Assembly: GCA_023264315.1 (NCBI GenBank)
Contig: JALQST010000110.1
Location: 285 to 9,047, forward strand
DNA length: 8,763 bases
Source of the DNA: Nodosilinea sp. BSH.14
GTDB lineage: Bacteria > Cyanobacteriota > Cyanobacteriia > Phormidesmidales > Phormidesmidaceae
Direction: 5' to 3'
Below the pieces are notes generated by a model, which did not search any database, was not told the origin of the DNA, and saw only the letters and a program-made list of their open reading frames with translations. This document shows, in pieces, positions 5,771 to 8,763 of the stretch. A program made the position numbers and the translations under genes. The first letter of the stretch is position 1. Each line of letters opens with the position of its first letter.

Positions 5771-6520
5771 ATGACCGCTTACACAGCCCAAGAACTCGAA
5801 GCTCAGATGCCCGATGGACGCAGGCTGCTGAGTGATGAACCCGAGATGGAAAGTTCTCTCTACTACATGCAGTTGCTGCGGCTGGTCACGAGCCTGGAGT
5901 GGGCGTGGCGAGAACGCGATGATTTTTTTATCGGGGCTAATTTAACGGTTTATTTCAGTCGTCAGCAACTCAAGCATCGCGACTTTCGGGGGCCAGATTT
6001 TTTCCTCGTGAAAAACACGAGCCGAGAACCCCGCACCTCCTGGGTGGTGTGGGAGGAAGATGGACGCTACCCCGATCTCATTATTGAGCTCTTGTCTGAC
6101 TCAACCGCTACGGTAGACCGTACCCTCAAGCGGCAGATCTACGCTGAACGATTTCATACCCCGGAGTATTTTTATTTTTCGCCGGACACCTGTGAATTCG
6201 CAGGCTTCAGGCTGAATTTTAACCACTACGAACCCATTGAGCCGAATCGAGAGGGCTGGCTTTGGAGTGAAATCCTGGGGTTCTACCTAGGGGTTGATCA
6301 GGGCCAACTCCGATACTTCTCGCTAGAGGGTACCCTCATGCCGACCCCTGATGAAGCGGCTAAGCGCGAAATCATGAGAGCCGAACAGGAAGCCCACCGA
6401 GCAACGCAGGAAGCTCGACGGGCTGAACAGGAGGCTCAGCGGGCTGAGCAAGAGAAGTCTCGGGCTGATCGCCTTGCCGCCCAACTCAACGCCCTGGGGA
6501 TAGACCCTGAGGCGATCTGA
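5771..6520 (+). CDS. Uma2 family (DUF820) putative endonuclease with coiled-coil tail
   Basis: The 249-residue protein belongs to the Uma2/DUF820 family, widely amplified in cyanobacteria, with a PD-(D/E)xK nuclease-like fold. The N-terminus PDGRRLLSDEPEMESS matches a common cyanobacterial subgroup. Probable active-site residues are Asp76 in GPDFF, Glu106 in DLIIELLSDS and Lys120 in RTLKRQIYAE, followed by the strand EYFYFSPD. After the nuclease domain, residues about 195-240 form a charged coiled coil of five seven-residue units of the type RAEQEAH. No membrane segment or signal peptide is seen. The cellular role of the family is unsettled: a nuclease fold is established, a physiological substrate is not. 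The protein appears complete and intact. It is followed by an ABC exporter gene on the same strand after 48 bp, with a hairpin directly after its stop codon. Confidence 0.9.
   Translation: MTAYTAQELEAQMPDGRRLLSDEPEMESSLYYMQLLRLVTSLEWAWRERDDFFIGANLTVYFSRQQLKHRDFRGPDFFLVKNTSREPRTSWVVWEEDGRYPDLIIELLSDSTATVDRTLKRQIYAERFHTPEYFYFSPDTCEFAGFRLNFNHYEPIEPNREGWLWSEILGFYLGVDQGQLRYFSLEGTLMPTPDEAAKREIMRAEQEAHRATQEARRAEQEAQRAEQEKSRADRLAAQLNALGIDPEAI
6377..6481 (+). repeat. Five 21-bp units encoding coiled-coil heptads in the Uma2 gene
   Basis: Residues 203-237 divide into RAEQEAH, RATQEAR, RAEQEAQ, RAEQEKS and RADRLAA. At DNA level the units are similar but diverged. The 21-bp period preserves frame, so copy number could change without loss of the nuclease domain. 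Alternating charged and alanine positions suggest an oligomerisation helix. Confidence 0.7.
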
Positions 6521-6523
6521 ACT

Positions 6524-6539
6524 GGGGTTGCGTAACCCC
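6524..6539 (+). terminator. Hairpin directly after the Uma2 stop codon
   Basis: GGGGTT (6524-6529) and AACCCC (6534-6539) form a perfect six-bp stem with the loop GCGT, four bases after the Uma2 stop. No T-run follows, so it may attenuate or stabilise the mRNA and need not terminate fully between the Uma2 and exporter genes. Confidence 0.35.
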
Positions 6540-6568
6540 TGGATAACCGACGTTGACTGGACTGCTTG

Positions 6569-8386
6569 ATGACCTCGAACACGGCCCGACCCACTTCCCT
6601 ACGGCAAGATCTACGCCAACTTTGGCGATATCTCAGCCCTCGCCGTCATTGGCAGTTGGGGGCGCTTCTCGGGGCGCTGATTCTGAGTTCCCTCAGTGAA
6701 ATGGTGAGTGTGGGGGCCATCTATCCCTTTCTATCCGTCCTCGGCAATGCCCAGGAACTATTACAACAGCCCCATCTTCAGCCCATTTTTGAGCGACTAC
6801 AGATTGAGACCCCCCAGCGGCTCGTCTTGATGGTGGCTCTAGGATTTATTGTCACCCTAGGCATAGCCAATGGGCTGCGGCTGTTAACCCTGAATCTACG
6901 CTACCGGTTAGCGGCAGCCATTGGGGCTGATATCAGCAGCCAGGTCTACTACACCACGCTTTACCAGCCCTACCGCTTCCATGTGAAGCAAAATAGCAGT
7001 GACTTAATCCAAACCGTTACCCTTGACACCAATCAGCTCGTCAGTAGTCTTTTAATCCCACTCGTAGACTTCATCACCAATGCTATCCTCGCGCCAGCCC
7101 TCATCCTGACGCTGATTTGGATTGACGGGCGGGTGGCCCTGGGGGCTGCGTTGATTTTGGGCACGGCCTATGTGGTGATTTTCCGTGCCCGCCAGCGGCT
7201 CTTGAAGCGGAACAGTGCACTCTTTTCCCAGGCGGGACAGCGCAAGGTGCAAGTGGTGCAGGAGGGCATTGGCGGGATTCGTGAGGTCCTGCTGGATCAT
7301 TCCCAGCCGTTTTTCCACAGCGCCTATCAATACCATGAACGGGTCGCTAGACGGGCCCAGGTTAGCAACGCCATCATCGGTATCACGCCGATCTACTTAA
7401 TCGAGTTTATCGCCCTGAGCGCCATTGCCCTTTTGGCGGTCGGGTTAGGGCGAGGAGGCGATTTTAGTCAGGTGGTACCTGTTTTGGGCAGCTTAGCCCT
7501 AGGGGCCAAGCGGTTGATTCCGGCATTGCAAACGCTCTTTTCTTCCTTGGCCAGCATTCAGGGATCTCGTGTCTCCCTAGAACGAGTATTAAATGCCTTA
7601 AACCTAACCGTCGATCCTGGCTTGGTGATGTCCAACGTCACTCCCTTGGGGTTACATCAGGATCTACACCTTCAGGATATCTGGTTTCGGTATGATGCCG
7701 ATGAAGCCTGGATCCTGCGAAATCTAAACCTCAAAATTGCGGCGAAAACGTCGGTGGCGCTGGTGGGCAGCACGGGCAGCGGCAAAAGCACCACGGCGGA
7801 TCTCATCTTGGGTTTGCTGCAACCGGAGAAGGGTCAAATCTTGATCGATGGGGTGCCTTTGGAAGGAGAACGGCTACCCCAGTGGCAAGCGACAGTGGCC
7901 CATGTGCCGCAACAAATTTACCTCAGTGACAGCACCCTCACCGAAAATATTGCCTTTGGTATTCCTAAGTCAGACATTGATCTTGGTCAAGTGCGGCGGG
8001 CCGCAAAACTAGCCCAAATTGCCGAGTTTATTGAGGGTCTACCGGCTGGCTATGATACCTACGTGGGGGAGCGGGGCATCCGCCTCAGCGGGGGGCAGCG
8101 CCAGCGGATTGGCATTGCCCGAGCGCTGTATAAGCAGGCGTCGGTGATTGTGTTTGATGAAGCGACCAGTGCGCTGGATAATGCCACAGAGCGGGAAGTG
8201 ATGGCCGCGATTGAGGGGTTGAGTGGAGAACTTACGATTATTTTGATTGCCCACCGCCTCAGTACGGTGGAGCGCTGTGATTTGGTGGTGGAGTTAGAGC
8301 AGGGGCGAGTCGTGGCCCAAGGCCGTTACCAGGAATTGATGACCCGATCCGCGAGCTTTCAGCGGATGGCAGGGGTTGAAGGATAA
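6569..8386 (+). CDS. ABC exporter, fused membrane and ATPase domains (PglK/MsbA-like)
   Basis: The 605-residue protein is a half-transporter that should work as a dimer in the inner membrane. The N-terminal part holds about six membrane helices (near residues 29-58, 84-108, 160-185, 188-206, 270-295 and a weaker one around 300-325). The ATPase domain is complete: Walker A GSTGSGKST (400-408), Q-loop HVPQQIYLSDST (about 445-456), signature LSGGQ (506-510), Walker B VIVFDE (526-531), D-loop SALD (534-537) and switch His562 in IAHRLST. Segments such as LSEMVSVGAIYPFLSVLG, TPIYLIEFIAL and QIYLSDSTLTENIAFG resemble PglK, the flippase of lipid-linked oligosaccharides in Campylobacter, more than peptide exporters, and no peptidase domain is present. 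Substrate is therefore inferred to be a lipid or lipid-linked glycan, unproven. A TTG directly before the ATG is an alternative start; only a weak GGA (6559-6561) serves as binding site. Confidence 0.9.
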   Translation: MTSNTARPTSLRQDLRQLWRYLSPRRHWQLGALLGALILSSLSEMVSVGAIYPFLSVLGNAQELLQQPHLQPIFERLQIETPQRLVLMVALGFIVTLGIANGLRLLTLNLRYRLAAAIGADISSQVYYTTLYQPYRFHVKQNSSDLIQTVTLDTNQLVSSLLIPLVDFITNAILAPALILTLIWIDGRVALGAALILGTAYVVIFRARQRLLKRNSALFSQAGQRKVQVVQEGIGGIREVLLDHSQPFFHSAYQYHERVARRAQVSNAIIGITPIYLIEFIALSAIALLAVGLGRGGDFSQVVPVLGSLALGAKRLIPALQTLFSSLASIQGSRVSLERVLNALNLTVDPGLVMSNVTPLGLHQDLHLQDIWFRYDADEAWILRNLNLKIAAKTSVALVGSTGSGKSTTADLILGLLQPEKGQILIDGVPLEGERLPQWQATVAHVPQQIYLSDSTLTENIAFGIPKSDIDLGQVRRAAKLAQIAEFIEGLPAGYDTYVGERGIRLSGGQRQRIGIARALYKQASVIVFDEATSALDNATEREVMAAIEGLSGELTIILIAHRLSTVERCDLVVELEQGRVVAQGRYQELMTRSASFQRMAGVEG

Positions 8387-8460
8387 ACTGAGCAGAGTCA
8401 GATATCCTCCCCAATGGGATAGCTGGATAAGTGCTTGCATCACGTAAAGCTTGCTAGGTC

Positions 8461-8465
8461 AAGGA
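8461..8465 (+). promoter_or_regulatory. Ribosome binding site of the DUF29 gene
   Basis: AAGGA lies nine bases before ATG 8475-8477 and supports that start. Confidence 0.55.
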
Positions 8466-8474
8466 TGTAAGAAG

Positions 8475-8763
8475 ATGACTGAAACGCTGTATGAGCAGGA
8501 TTTTTATAGCTGGATCTTGTATCAGGCTGATCTACTGCGCCAGGGAAGATTTGAGCAGTTAGACTTATCTCACCTGGTGGAGGAGCTAGAGGACTTGGGC
8601 AACCGCCACTACGACCAGTTGGAATCTCGTTTGACTCAGTTGATCGCCCATTTGTTGAAGTGGCAGGTGCAGCATTGGAAACGAACCAACAGTTGGCGCG
8701 CAACCATTCGCGGGCAAAGAACCTCGATTGCTAAGCTGCTGCGGCGTAATCCTGGCCTAAAAT
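8475..8763 (+). CDS. DUF29 family protein, N-terminal 96 residues
   Basis: The frame is open to the window edge, so the C-terminus is missing. The sequence starts TETLYEQDFYSWI and continues with DLSHLVEELEDLGNRHYDQL, LIAHLLKWQVQ and SWRATIRGQRTSIAKLLR, the order and spacing of conserved blocks in DUF29 proteins as I remember them. The domain is all helical, soluble and common in cyanobacteria, often in many paralogues. Its biochemical function is unknown. It follows the exporter on the same strand after 88 bp, so co-transcription is possible though no shared pathway is evident. Confidence 0.88.
   Translation, partial: MTETLYEQDFYSWILYQADLLRQGRFEQLDLSHLVEELEDLGNRHYDQLESRLTQLIAHLLKWQVQHWKRTNSWRATIRGQRTSIAKLLRRNPGLK

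Noticed and set aside
8387..8474. Terminator or promoter between the exporter and DUF29 genes
   Set aside because: Only a four-bp stem (TCCC/GGGA) without a T-run, and no acceptable -35/-10 pair.
8440..8703. 87-codon minus-strand frame at the right end
   Set aside because: Antisense to the DUF29 gene, which has a clear ribosome binding site and family blocks.

Overview
The window most likely comes from a cyanobacterial chromosome. This is inferred from gene content: an o-succinylbenzoate-CoA ligase of the phylloquinone/menaquinone pathway, a long RecJ with a C-terminal extension of the kind I associate with cyanobacteria, a Uma2 (DUF820) protein with a cyanobacterial-style N-terminus, a DUF29 protein, and a CCCCACT-type heptamer repeat of the sort known as cyanobacterial STRR repeats. 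I saw no copy of the cyanobacterial HIP1 octamer GCGATCGC, so the lineage is probably one that lacks it. No rRNA, tRNA, CRISPR array, transposase or phage gene was seen.

Left part (1-5211) is GC-rich and reads as housekeeping. A truncated minus-strand gene (1-706) has a winged-helix-like N-terminus and may be the start of a large helicase-type protein. A consensus-like promoter lies between it and menE. menE (785-2236, minus) starts at TTG behind a good ribosome binding site. A 226-bp divergent spacer follows, then recJ (2463-4691, plus), whose 5' end is not settled. A universal stress protein gene (4762-5211, minus) converges on recJ and has its own promoter at 5264-5291.

Middle (5212-5770) is a 559-bp spacer, lower in GC, with no gene I can support. 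It holds an isolated TTGACA box next to a 7-bp AT-rich inverted repeat, an 11-bp direct repeat, small hairpins, and a 13-bp dyad (GGGAACAGTTCCC) 57 bp before the next gene.

Right part (5771-8763, all plus) is accessory in character: a Uma2-family putative nuclease with a heptad-repeat coiled-coil tail, a PglK/MsbA-like ABC exporter with fused membrane and ATPase domains, and the first 96 residues of a DUF29 protein. Gaps of 48 and 88 bp permit co-transcription, but a hairpin sits directly after the Uma2 stop codon. MenE supplies the naphthoquinone needed by photosystem I, RecJ acts in recombination and repair, and the exporter probably moves a lipid-linked glycan or similar lipid. I found no convincing evidence for an undescribed multi-gene system. 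The most useful second looks are the recJ 5' end, the in-frame heptamer repeat in menE, and the regulatory-looking spacer at 5212-5770.
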